Of a stretch of DNA of 64,000 nt, positions 1-8,642 are shown piece after piece (the first letter of the stretch is position 1; each line of letters starts with the position of its first letter). The DNA is from Leifsonia sp. AK011 (GTDB lineage: Bacteria > Actinomycetota > Actinomycetes > Actinomycetales > Microbacteriaceae), in contig NZ_JACCCH010000001.1 in assembly GCF_013410945.1 (NCBI RefSeq), forward strand, positions 1,922,001 to 1,986,000. The letters are read 5' to 3'. The translations under genes and the position numbers were made by a program. Below the pieces are notes generated by a model. That model saw only the letters and a list, made by a program, of their open reading frames with translations. It was not told where the DNA came from and made no database searches.

Positions 1-221
1 CGTCGGCGCGCGTGTGGGCTGTCGTTGCCGGGGCCGACAAGGCATCAGCACTGGGACTTACTCTCGCGGACGCGAGTATCGATGAGGTCCCCGCTTCCGG
101 CCTCGAAGGGCGTCGCAGCACGTTGTTCTTCGTCGACGGGGATGCCGCCGCAGAAGTTCCCGAGAACCTCATCGATCCCGGCCAGTTCTGGACGGGCGCG
201 GACGACATCCAGCAGAACTGA
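1..221 (+). CDS. pgl: 6-phosphogluconolactonase, 3' fragment (5' end outside window)
   Basis: This is the C-terminal part of a protein read from the first bases of the window, so the start lies outside. The readable residues (SARVWAVVAGADKA, then ALGLTL, then RSTLFFVDGDAA) match the end of bacterial 6-phosphogluconolactonase, which hydrolyses 6-phosphogluconolactone in the oxidative pentose phosphate pathway. The VVAGADKA stretch is the family's typical C-terminal substrate-site segment. In actinobacteria pgl commonly follows zwf and opcA and lies near tpiA, pgk and gap, as here. It converges on rbpA across 23 bases. The identification rests on about 70 residues plus this context. Confidence 0.85.
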   Translation, partial: SARVWAVVAGADKASALGLTLADASIDEVPASGLEGRRSTLFFVDGDAAAEVPENLIDPGQFWTGADDIQQN

Positions 222-225
222 CTGC

Positions 226-245
226 GCGCAGCCTTGCGGTTGCGC
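226..245. terminator. Possible shared hairpin between pgl and rbpA
   Basis: GCGCA at 226-230 pairs with TGCGC at 241-245. Inner pairs GCC/GGT close a TTGC loop, giving about 8 pairs including one G-U. It sits exactly between two convergent genes and touches the rbpA stop codon. There is no T-run on either side, so it may be a weak or factor-dependent terminator. Confidence 0.4.
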
Positions 246-607
246 TAGTTGCCTGCGGTGCCTCGGCGAGTACGGAGCTGGACGAGCGCCTCCTCGAGGA
301 GCTGCGATGCTTCCTCTTCGGTGCGGCGTTCCTTCACGTATGCGAGATGCGTCTTGTACGGCTCGAGCTTGGCCACCGACGGCGGGTTGTTCTTGTCGCG
401 ACCGGCGGGCAGACCCGTCGACGGAGAGTCGATGACCTCAGGGATCTCCTCGTCGGGCAGATTTGCCGCGAAGTAGCGAACAGTCTCGTTGCCCATCTCG
501 TCCCAATAGGACACGGCGATGCGGTCGGCGTGGAAGCCGCGATCCTGTTCGCCCATGGGACCGGCCCCGACGCGGGACCCTCGAATTGCACTACCGCCAG
601 ATGCCAT
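245..607 (-). CDS. rbpA: RNA polymerase-binding protein RbpA
   Basis: RbpA is an actinobacterial transcription activator that binds the principal sigma factor and RNA polymerase and stabilises open promoter complexes. The 120-residue protein has the family layout: a flexible basic N-terminus (MASGGSAIRGSRVG), a core with VSYWDEMGNETVRYFAANLP at about residues 32-51, and a C-terminal helix (HLAYVKERRTEEEAS, about 87-101) that corresponds to the sigma-interacting part. The ATG start is preceded by GAGGAG at a good distance. The gene follows secG by 27 bases in the same direction. Its neighbourhood (tpiA-secG-rbpA-pgl) is conserved in actinobacteria. Confidence 0.96.
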   Translation of the reverse strand: MASGGSAIRGSRVGAGPMGEQDRGFHADRIAVSYWDEMGNETVRYFAANLPDEEIPEVIDSPSTGLPAGRDKNNPPSVAKLEPYKTHLAYVKERRTEEEASQLLEEALVQLRTRRGTAGN

Positions 608-634
608 GATGCTCCTCGCTCAGCCTGTGGGAAA

Positions 635-880
635 TCAGCCGTTGAATCTGGTGATGAGTCCGAGAATCACGATGCAGATGATCCAGACAACAGCCAGAAG
701 AACGGTGATTCGATTGAGGTTGCGCTCGGCAACGCCGGATGCGCCGAGGTTCGACGTGACACCTCCACCGAACATGTCCGACAGTCCTCCACCACGTCCG
801 CGGTGAAGAAGGATCAGGAGGGTCAGGAGAAGAGACGTGATGCCCAGGAGAACCTGAAGCACGACCTGGAGAATTTCCAC
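635..880 (-). CDS. secG: Preprotein translocase subunit SecG
   Basis: SecG is a small membrane subunit of the SecYEG export channel. The 81-residue product has two hydrophobic segments (about residues 5-25 and 56-77) separated by the family's Gly-rich loop, with RGRGGGLSDMFGGG clearly readable. The start codon is GTG (878-880), preceded by AAAGG. It lies 49 bases downstream of tpiA, far enough for its own promoter; a TATACT sequence is present there. Size and topology are typical for the family. Confidence 0.95.
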   Translation of the reverse strand: MEILQVVLQVLLGITSLLLTLLILLHRGRGGGLSDMFGGGVTSNLGASGVAERNLNRITVLLAVVWIICIVILGLITRFNG

Positions 881-907
881 GTGAAGAACCTTTCGAAAGC
901 CTCAGTA

Positions 908-913
908 AGTATA
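908..913 (-). promoter_or_regulatory. Candidate -10 box for secG
   Basis: On the minus strand these bases read TATACT, 27 bases before the secG GTG start, in the gap after tpiA. A CTGACA sequence lies upstream at 928-933 but the spacer is only 14 bases, so the -35 assignment is weak. Confidence 0.35.
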
Positions 914-929
914 GCGGGAGCGCTGTGTG

Positions 930-1727
930 TCAGGTTCCGACATGCTTCTGGAAGCGCGCGATGCTCGCGAACTCGTTGACGTCGAGGCTTGCACCGCCGA
1001 CCAGGGCACCGTCGATGTTCGGTTCGCGCATGAGCGACGCGATGTTGCTCGCCTTCACCGATCCGCCATAGAGGATGCGCGTGGCCTGGGCCACCTCGTC
1101 GCCGAGGAGCTCAGCAAGAGTCGATCGAAGTGCAGAAGCGACCTGCTCCGCCTGCTCGGGCGTGGCCGCCAATCCCGATCCGATCGCCCAGACCGGCTCG
1201 TAAGCGATCACGATGTCGGGCGTTCCGGAGACGTCGGCCAGCGCCGCACGGAGCTGGGCGACGGGGACGGCGCTCGGACCGTGCTCCTCCAGGTCCTCCG
1301 CGGTCTCGCCGACGCACAGCACGGGGACGAGTCCATGGCGAAGCGCGGCCGCCACCTTGCGTGCGAGCTGCTCGTCAGTTTCGCCATGCATCGTGCGGCG
1401 CTCGGAGTGACCAACGAGCACATAGCGGCACTTCAGGGCCGCGAGGAACGCACCGGAGATCTCTCCGGTGTACGCGCCGGAATCGTGCTCGGACAGGTCC
1501 TGTCCGCCGTAGACCACCTCGAGCTTGTCCGACCAGATGAGGTTCTGAACGGGTCGAAGATCAGTGAAGGGTGGGAAGACCGCAACCTCTGAACCCTTGG
1601 CGTCGAAGTCGTGACCGGCGTCCTTGAGGGTCCATGCGAGCTTCTGCACGAAGGCTATCGCCTGCTCGTGGTCGAAGTTCATCTTCCAGTTGCCCGCGAT
1701 GAGCGGGACCCTGCTTACTGCTGCCAT
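930..1727 (-). CDS. tpiA: Triosephosphate isomerase
   Basis: TpiA interconverts dihydroxyacetone phosphate and glyceraldehyde 3-phosphate in cytosolic glycolysis. The 265-residue protein has the TIM-barrel catalytic set: Lys15 in AGNWKMN, His107 in LVGHSERR, Glu177 in IAYEPVWAIGSG, and the phosphate-binding GGSVKASN near the C-terminus. The ATG at 1727 overlaps the end of pgk by 13 bases, so translation is probably coupled. It is the third gene of a gap-pgk-tpiA glycolytic cluster. Confidence 0.97.
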   Translation of the reverse strand: MAAVSRVPLIAGNWKMNFDHEQAIAFVQKLAWTLKDAGHDFDAKGSEVAVFPPFTDLRPVQNLIWSDKLEVVYGGQDLSEHDSGAYTGEISGAFLAALKCRYVLVGHSERRTMHGETDEQLARKVAAALRHGLVPVLCVGETAEDLEEHGPSAVPVAQLRAALADVSGTPDIVIAYEPVWAIGSGLAATPEQAEQVASALRSTLAELLGDEVAQATRILYGGSVKASNIASLMREPNIDGALVGGASLDVNEFASIARFQKHVGT

Positions 1728-2932
1728 CCGAGGACCTCCAGTCCAGGAAGTCGCTTGCCCTCGAGGAACTCGAGGCTCGCGCCGCCGCCGGTAGAAATGT
1801 GACCGAACTGGTCGTCGTCAAAGCCCAGGGCCCGAACGGCTGCGGCCGAGTCTCCCCCGCCGACCACCCCGAATCCGTCGAAGGATGCGAGGGCCGCTGC
1901 AACTGCCTTGGTGCCCGCTGCGAACGGAGCGAGTTCGAAGACGCCCATCGGACCGTTCCAGAAGACCGTTTTCGAGCCAGCGATCACCTCAGCGAAGCGT
2001 GCAGACGTCTCGGGTCCGATATCGAGACCCAGACCCTTGTCGCCGAAGGGGGTCAGCTCGATTGCGTCGCTGGGGGCCACCTCGTACTCGGCATCCGCAC
2101 TGAAGGCGGACGCCACGACGATGTCCGTCGGCAGGACGATCTCCACGCCGAGTTCCTTCGCGCGCGAGAGGTACTCGCGCACGACCTCGACCTGGTCCTC
2201 CTCGAGCAGGCTGGAGGCGACCTTGTGCCCCTGTGCCACGAGGAAGGTGAACAGCATGCCGCCGCCAATGAGCAGCGTGTCGACCTTGGGAAGCAGAGCG
2301 TCGATGACGCTGAGCTTGTCCGAGACCTTGGACCCACCGAGGACGACCGTATAGGGACGTTCCGGAGTCACCGTGAGCCGTTCCAAAACGCCGAGTTCCT
2401 GCTCAATGAGAAGGCCGGCAGCACTCGGAAGCGCGTCGGCCAGCTCGAAGACGCTCGCCTGCTTGCGATGCACGACACCGAAACCGTCCGAGACGAACGC
2501 GTCGGCGAAGGAGGCGAGCTGGCCGGCGAAGGATGCTCGGACCGCGGCATCCTTCGAGGTCTCCTCCGGGTTGAACCGCAGGTTCTCCAGGAGTGCGACG
2601 TCGCCATCGCCCAGCCCTCCGACCACCGCGGTCGCCGAGTCACCGACGGTGTCGGTGGCGAACGCGACCGGGCGGTCGAGGAGCTCCGCAAGCCTGACGG
2701 CGACCGGTTCCAGGCTGTAGCGAGGATCCGGGGCGCCGTCAGGGCGACCGAGGTGCGAGACGATCACAACGCGGGCACCCGCGTCGATGAGCTTGGTGAG
2801 CGTGGGGATCGAGGCGCGAATGCGTCCGTCATCCGTGATCTGGCCGTCCTTCAGGGGGACGTTCAGATCGCAGCGAACGATGACGCGCTTGCCCCCGAGC
2901 TCCCCGAGGGACTCGAGCGTGCGAATCGGCAT
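1715..2932 (-). CDS. pgk: Phosphoglycerate kinase
   Basis: Pgk transfers phosphate from 1,3-bisphosphoglycerate to ADP in cytosolic glycolysis. The 405-residue protein is normal length. The N-terminal substrate-binding segment VIVRCDLNVPLKDG is at about residues 17-30, followed by HLGRPDG and LLENLRF. The nucleotide domain carries VLGGSKVSDK and, near the C-terminus, GGGDSAAAVRALG and STGGGASLEFLEG. It sits 39 bases after gap and overlaps tpiA by 13 bases, so it is probably cotranscribed with both. Confidence 0.97.
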   Translation of the reverse strand: MPIRTLESLGELGGKRVIVRCDLNVPLKDGQITDDGRIRASIPTLTKLIDAGARVVIVSHLGRPDGAPDPRYSLEPVAVRLAELLDRPVAFATDTVGDSATAVVGGLGDGDVALLENLRFNPEETSKDAAVRASFAGQLASFADAFVSDGFGVVHRKQASVFELADALPSAAGLLIEQELGVLERLTVTPERPYTVVLGGSKVSDKLSVIDALLPKVDTLLIGGGMLFTFLVAQGHKVASSLLEEDQVEVVREYLSRAKELGVEIVLPTDIVVASAFSADAEYEVAPSDAIELTPFGDKGLGLDIGPETSARFAEVIAGSKTVFWNGPMGVFELAPFAAGTKAVAAALASFDGFGVVGGGDSAAAVRALGFDDDQFGHISTGGGASLEFLEGKRLPGLEVLGWQQ

Positions 2933-2971
2933 GGTGACTGAGTCGTGGTGGTCCGGGTCTCCAGGCGGGGC

Positions 2972-3997
<1,026 letters not shown>

Positions 3998-4080
3998 TCA
4001 CGCGTCCCATGACGCTGGAATGGCTGTGGTGGGGGATGTGGATTGAAGAGGCAGGGGCACCAGCCCCGGCCACGATGCCG

Positions 4081-4707
4081 CTATGACAGTACCAGCAGGC
4101 CGTCGGTCTTTTCGCGCGCAACGGTGAAGCGGTTCTGGACGTTCTCCCAGTTGGCGATGTTCCAGAAAGCCTTGACGTAGTCGGCGCGGACGTTCTTGTA
4201 GTCGAGGTAGTACGCGTGCTCCCAGACGTCGAGCAGGAGGAGGGGCACGGTGCCGGCGGCGAAGTTGGCCTGCTGGTCGAAGAACTGGTTGATGATGAGG
4301 TTCTTGCCGATCGAGTCCCACATGAGCGCTGCCCAGCCGGAGCCCTGAACGCCCATGGCCGCTGCGGTGAAGTGGGCCGTGAACTTGTCGAACGAGCCGA
4401 ACGTGTCGTCGATCGCGCTCTCGAGGTCACCCGTGGGCTTGTCGCCACCGTCGGGCGACATGTTGGTCCAGAAGATCGAGTGGTTGACGTGGCCGCCGAG
4501 GTTGAAGGCCAGGTCCTTCTCGAGCTTGTTCACGTTGGCGAGATCGCCAGCGTCACGCGCGGCTGCGAGGCCGGCGAGGGCTGCGTTCGCACCGGTGACA
4601 TACGCCTGGTGATGCTTGCTGTGGTGCAGCTCCATGATCTCCGCGCTGATGCTCGGGGCAAGCGCCGAGTAGTCGTAGGGAAGTTCCGGAAGGGTGTATT
4701 CAGCCAT
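4081..4707 (-). CDS. sodA: Superoxide dismutase, Mn/Fe family (probably Mn)
   Basis: The enzyme dismutates superoxide. Metal ligands are visible at His28 ([12 protein letters not shown]), His76 ([10 protein letters not shown]), Asp160 and His164 (LDVWEHAYY). The glycine in GGHVNHS and the Gln-rich FDQQAN segment before the last ligand pair favour Mn over Fe, but metal choice cannot be settled from sequence alone. The 208-residue protein lacks a signal peptide, so it is cytosolic. The ATG has AGGAG upstream. It stands between whiA and gap with gaps of about 100 bases on each side, so it is probably an independent transcription unit. Confidence 0.96.
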   Translation of the reverse strand: MAEYTLPELPYDYSALAPSISAEIMELHHSKHHQAYVTGANAALAGLAAARDAGDLANVNKLEKDLAFNLGGHVNHSIFWTNMSPDGGDKPTGDLESAIDDTFGSFDKFTAHFTAAAMGVQGSGWAALMWDSIGKNLIINQFFDQQANFAAGTVPLLLLDVWEHAYYLDYKNVRADYVKAFWNIANWENVQNRFTVAREKTDGLLVLS

Positions 4708-4776
4708 CGTGATCTCCTAGCAGTGATCCCCCGAGTCCCGCGAAAAAGACTGCGACGGGGTGTGTTTTCCAGTCTA

Positions 4777-4809
4777 GTCACCCCTGTGAGCGGCACTCGC
4801 GGGGGTGAC
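4777..4809 (-). terminator. Hairpin after whiA, before sodA
   Basis: GTCACCCC at 4777-4784 and GGGGTGAC at 4802-4809 are perfect reverse complements with a 17-base loop that can pair further inside. The hairpin lies just past the whiA stop codon in the whiA reading direction. It lacks a clear T-run but is well placed to end whiA transcription. Confidence 0.45.
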
Positions 4810-4816
4810 GTCGGTG

Positions 4817-5797
4817 TTACTCGTCCTCGTAATCCGGGGGCAGGTTGGCGTCCGTTCCGGGGATGCCCTCGTCGGCCGCACGCTTGTCGGCCATAGCCAG
4901 AAGGCGACGGATGCGACCAGCGACGGCATCCTTCGTCATGGGAGGGTCCGCGTGGTGCCCGAGCTCGTCGAGGCTCGAATCGCGGAAGCGCAGACGCAAC
5001 TCCCCCGCGTACCTCAGATGCTCTGGCACGTCCTTGCCGAGGATCTCGAGCGCACGCTCCACGCGGGCGCAGGCCGCAACGGCAGCTTGTGCCGAGCGAC
5101 GCAGGTTCGCGTCGTCGAAGTTGACGAGACGGTTGGCGGTGGCGCGAACCTCGCGGCGCTGGCGGAGCTCACTCCACGCGGCCACACTCTTGCGGGCGCC
5201 CATCAGCTCGAGCATGGATGCGATGGCATCCCCGTCGCGGATCACGACCTTGTACACACCGCGCACTTCGCGTGCCTTGGCGGCGACACCGAGACGGCCG
5301 GCAGCACCCACGAGCGCCATGGCGGACTCGTTGCCGGGGCACGTGACCTCGAGAGCCGAACTGCGGCCGGGATCCGTCAGGGCGCCCGCGGCGAGGAACG
5401 CACCACGCCAGAGCGCGGCCATCTCCTCGGTGTTGCCCGTCGTCAGACGGTTGGGAAGTCCTCGGATCGGGCGCCTGCGCGCGTCGAGGAGACCGGTTTG
5501 CCTGGCGAGGGTCTCTCCCCCCTCGATCACTCGGACGAGGTAGTGGCTCGTGCGCCGGGGTGCTGAGGCGCTCACGAGCTGTGCATCGGCACGAACGCCG
5601 TAGAGCTCGGCGATGTCACGCCGAACGCGCGTGGCGAGACGCTCCGTGTCGAGCTCGGATTCGATCGCGATGCGTCCGGAGATCATGTGGAGGCCCCCGG
5701 AGAACCGGAGGATGGTAGCCAGTTCCGCCGCTCGGAGAGTCGTCTTGCCCGTCTGGACTGACGCCAGCTCCTCCTTGACCTCGGCGGTAAGTGCCAC
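4817..5797 (-). CDS. whiA: DNA-binding regulator WhiA
   Basis: WhiA is a Gram-positive regulator. In Streptomyces it acts with WhiB in sporulation septation; in non-sporulating relatives it is linked to cell division. The 326-residue protein has the N-terminal WhiA domain ([14 protein letters not shown]), a degenerate LAGLIDADG-like middle part ([11 protein letters not shown], then [11 protein letters not shown]) and a C-terminal helix-turn-helix (LSLDELGHH-type segment, here [23 protein letters not shown]). The start is GTG with AAGGAG seven bases upstream. The conserved uvrC-rapZ-whiA order is intact. Confidence 0.96.
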   Translation of the reverse strand: MALTAEVKEELASVQTGKTTLRAAELATILRFSGGLHMISGRIAIESELDTERLATRVRRDIAELYGVRADAQLVSASAPRRTSHYLVRVIEGGETLARQTGLLDARRRPIRGLPNRLTTGNTEEMAALWRGAFLAAGALTDPGRSSALEVTCPGNESAMALVGAAGRLGVAAKAREVRGVYKVVIRDGDAIASMLELMGARKSVAAWSELRQRREVRATANRLVNFDDANLRRSAQAAVAACARVERALEILGKDVPEHLRYAGELRLRFRDSSLDELGHHADPPMTKDAVAGRIRRLLAMADKRAADEGIPGTDANLPPDYEDE

Positions 5798-5836
5798 GAC
5801 ATGCTCCTTCTCTTGCTGCGATGGGATGGGGGGTGC

Positions 5837-6712
5837 CTACTCGCGCCCGAGATCCCTATGCCTCACGTTGACCGCTACGCCCGGCACATCCCGCAACTGG
5901 GCTGCGAGGGCCTCTGCGACTGCGACCGAGCGGTGCTTGCCCCCCGTGCATCCAATGGCGATCGTAGCGTGTCGTTTGTTCTCACGCTGATACCCGGCCA
6001 GCACCGGACCCAGCGCGGTGGTGTATGCAGCGACGAACTCCGTCGCACCCGGCTGACCCATCACGTAGTCGCGAACGAGCTCATCCCTGCCCGTCAGGGC
6101 CGCCAGTTCAGGCACCCAGAACGGGTTGGGCAGGAAACGCGCGTCGGCGACGAGGTCAGAGTCCGTGGGGAGCCCGTACTTGAAACCGAAGCTCATGACG
6201 GTGACCTGCACACCAGCGGTGTTCGCGTCGGAGAACTTCTCCGCGACACGAGTCGCAAGCTGGTGGATGTTCAGATCCGAGGTGTCGATGACGATGTCGC
6301 TCGACTCCCGGATGCCGGTCATGCGCATGCGCTCGGCTTCGATACCGTCGAGGAGCGTTCCCCCGCCCTGGAGTGGATGCGGTCGGCGCACCTGCTCGAA
6401 CCGGCGGACAAGAGCCTGGTCGGTCGCGTCGAGGAAGAGCACGCGAACGGAGGCGGTGTCGCGAAGGGCGTCGATAGCCGTCTCGACATCCGAGAACAGC
6501 TTGCCGCCGCGCACATCGACGACGGCGGCAATACGCGGAAGGGCGTTGCCTGCATGGCCTGCTAGCTCGACCAGCGGCATGAGCATCTGCGGGGGCAGGT
6601 TGTCGACGACGTACCAACCGAGGTCCTCGAGGGCGTTCCCGACCGTCGATCGGCCAGCACCGGACATGCCGGTGACAACCAACATCTCCTGCTGCGCGGC
6701 CTCGGTCGTCAT
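5837..6712 (-). CDS. rapZ: RapZ-family nucleotide-binding protein (YvcJ type)
   Basis: Members of this family are P-loop proteins. In E. coli RapZ adapts small RNAs for RNase E, while in Gram-positives (YvcJ) the role is less clear. The 291-residue protein has a Walker A-like GMSGAGRST at residues 15-23, GWYVVDNLPP at about 31-40 and the C-terminal CTGGKHRSVAVAE motif (about 257-269). The ATG lacks a Shine-Dalgarno; a TAAGCT hexamer overlapping the uvrC stop codon lies just upstream. It sits 11 bases from uvrC and 39 from whiA. Confidence 0.94.
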   Translation of the reverse strand: MTTEAAQQEMLVVTGMSGAGRSTVGNALEDLGWYVVDNLPPQMLMPLVELAGHAGNALPRIAAVVDVRGGKLFSDVETAIDALRDTASVRVLFLDATDQALVRRFEQVRRPHPLQGGGTLLDGIEAERMRMTGIRESSDIVIDTSDLNIHQLATRVAEKFSDANTAGVQVTVMSFGFKYGLPTDSDLVADARFLPNPFWVPELAALTGRDELVRDYVMGQPGATEFVAAYTTALGPVLAGYQRENKRHATIAIGCTGGKHRSVAVAEALAAQLRDVPGVAVNVRHRDLGRE

Positions 6713-6720
6713 CGGAACAC

Positions 6721-6726
6721 AGCTTA
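6721..6726 (-). promoter_or_regulatory. Weak candidate -10 for a leaderless rapZ transcript
   Basis: On the minus strand this reads TAAGCT, with the uvrC stop codon TAA as its first half, eight bases before the rapZ ATG. No Shine-Dalgarno lies between. The spacing is one or two bases longer than in the clearer leaderless candidates of this window. Confidence 0.25.
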
Positions 6727-8634
6727 CTCGCGAGGACGGGCTGACCCGCGCGGAGCAGCCGAGGCCCGCGGCGCTCCGAGCTGTTCGACGATCGCCGTAG
6801 CGAGGGTGGGACCGATGCCCCGGATGCCCTGGATCTCCTCGACGCTGGCAGCCCTGAGACGGGCAACGGAGCCGAAATGCTTGAGGAGTTCCTTCACGCG
6901 CGCATCCCCCAGGCCGGGCACCTCCGAGAGCACCGAGGTGATGTCCCGCTTGCGTGTCGTGCGCTGGTAGGTGATGGCGAAACGGTGCGCCTCGTCACGA
7001 ATGCGCTGGATCAGGAAGAGGGCGTCGCTGTTGCGAGGCAGGATGACCGGGAAGTCCGCCCCGGGAAGCCAGAGCTCCTCGAGGCGCTTGGCGATTCCGC
7101 AGAGTTGGATGTCGGTGATACCCGCATCATCCAGTGCACGTTGCGCTGCCGCCACCTGCGGCTGTCCGCCGTCGACGATGAGGAGCTGGGGGCGGTAGGC
7201 GAACTTCCTGCGGCGCACGGCTGCGGTCTCCTCCAGCTCCTCCTGCTCGGTTTCCGGCTCCTTGAGGTAGGCGAGTCGGCGTGTGAGCACCTGGTACAGC
7301 GAGTCCGTGTCATCCGTCGACTCGGCGATGCTGAAGCGCCGGTACTGGTCCTTGCGGGGAAGCCCGTCCTCGAAGACGACCATGGATGCCACGATCCCCG
7401 TGCCCGACAGGTGTGACACGTCGTAGCACTCCATGCGCAGCGGTGCGACGTCCATCGCGAGGGACTCCTGCAGATGCGTCAACGCTTGCGACCGTGCAAC
7501 GAAATCGGCACTGCGTCGCGACTTGTACAGCACGAGTGCGTTCATCGCGTTCTTGGCCACGGTCTGCGCGAGCGCCGCCTTGTCGCCGCGCTGCGCGACC
7601 CTGAGCTCCACTCGTGCGCCAGCACGCTGGCCGAGCCACTGTTCGAGTTCCGGTCGGTCGTCCGGGAGGGCGGGCACAAAGATCGTCCTGGGCGGGTCCG
7701 AGTCCTCGTAGGCATTCTGCAGGACCGACTCGACGAGTTCGGGCAGGCCGATGTCGAGCTCCTTGTCGACCACCCAGCCGCGCACACCCCTGATTCGGCC
7801 GCCGCGCACGATGAACTGCTGCACGGCCGCGGCGAGCTCGTCATGCGCGATCCCGAAGAGGTCGGCATCCAGGTCCTCGGAGAGCACGACGGAGTTCTTC
7901 TCGAGGACGAGCTCGATCGCGGCGATCTGGTCGCGGTAGCGGGCAGCGGCCTCGTAGTCCTGGGCCTCCGAGGCATCCCGCATCTTCTTGGTGATGGCGG
8001 GGATGAATCCCCTGTCGTTGCCGCCCATGAACGAGGCGAAGTCGAGCGCGATGGACTTGTGCTCCTCGAGGCTCACACGCCCGACGCACGGTGCAGCGCA
8101 CTTGCCGATGTCGCCGAGAAGGCAGGGTCGACCGGTCTGCTGGGCCCTCTTGTAGGTGGTGTTCGTGCAGCTGCGCATCGGGAAGGCCTTGAGCAGCACG
8201 TCGACCGTCTCGCGAATCGCCCACACCCGCGAGTACGGTCCGAAATACCGTGCATTCGGGATGCCGCGGTTGCGCGTCACCAGCACGCGAGGCACCGGAT
8301 CACCGAGGGTGATCGCGAGGTACGGGTACGACTTGTCGTCCTTGTACTGCACGTTGAATGGCGGATCGAACTCCTTAATCCACGTGAACTCCAGTTGGAG
8401 AGCCTCGAAGTCGCTCGCCACGACGGTCCACTCGACCGAGGCTGCAGTCTGCACCATCCTTCGCGTGCGTTCGTGCAGGGTCGCCAGGGGTGCGAAGTAG
8501 TTGCTCAGCCGCGCGCGCAGGTTGCGCGCCTTGCCGACGTAGAGCACGCGGGACGTCGCATCCCTGAACCGGTAGACACCGGGCTGCTGCGGGATGTCAC
8601 CGGCCTTGGGTCGCCACGAGATGTCGGAGGCCAT
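6724..8634 (-). CDS. uvrC: Excinuclease ABC subunit UvrC
   Basis: UvrC makes both incisions around a lesion in nucleotide excision repair. The 636-residue protein shows the N-terminal GIY-YIG nuclease domain ([19 protein letters not shown], about residues 18-36), the zinc/Fe-S-type cysteine region ([15 protein letters not shown]), the UVR domain ([16 protein letters not shown]), the RNase H-like domain ([13 protein letters not shown] and [14 protein letters not shown]) and the C-terminal helix-hairpin-helix ([16 protein letters not shown]). The ATG has AGGAG. It follows uvrA by 8 bases, so the two are probably cotranscribed. Confidence 0.98.
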   Translation of the reverse strand: MASDISWRPKAGDIPQQPGVYRFRDATSRVLYVGKARNLRARLSNYFAPLATLHERTRRMVQTAASVEWTVVASDFEALQLEFTWIKEFDPPFNVQYKDDKSYPYLAITLGDPVPRVLVTRNRGIPNARYFGPYSRVWAIRETVDVLLKAFPMRSCTNTTYKRAQQTGRPCLLGDIGKCAAPCVGRVSLEEHKSIALDFASFMGGNDRGFIPAITKKMRDASEAQDYEAAARYRDQIAAIELVLEKNSVVLSEDLDADLFGIAHDELAAAVQQFIVRGGRIRGVRGWVVDKELDIGLPELVESVLQNAYEDSDPPRTIFVPALPDDRPELEQWLGQRAGARVELRVAQRGDKAALAQTVAKNAMNALVLYKSRRSADFVARSQALTHLQESLAMDVAPLRMECYDVSHLSGTGIVASMVVFEDGLPRKDQYRRFSIAESTDDTDSLYQVLTRRLAYLKEPETEQEELEETAAVRRRKFAYRPQLLIVDGGQPQVAAAQRALDDAGITDIQLCGIAKRLEELWLPGADFPVILPRNSDALFLIQRIRDEAHRFAITYQRTTRKRDITSVLSEVPGLGDARVKELLKHFGSVARLRAASVEEIQGIRGIGPTLATAIVEQLGAPRASAAPRGSARPRE

Positions 8635-8642
8635 CTCGGCTC

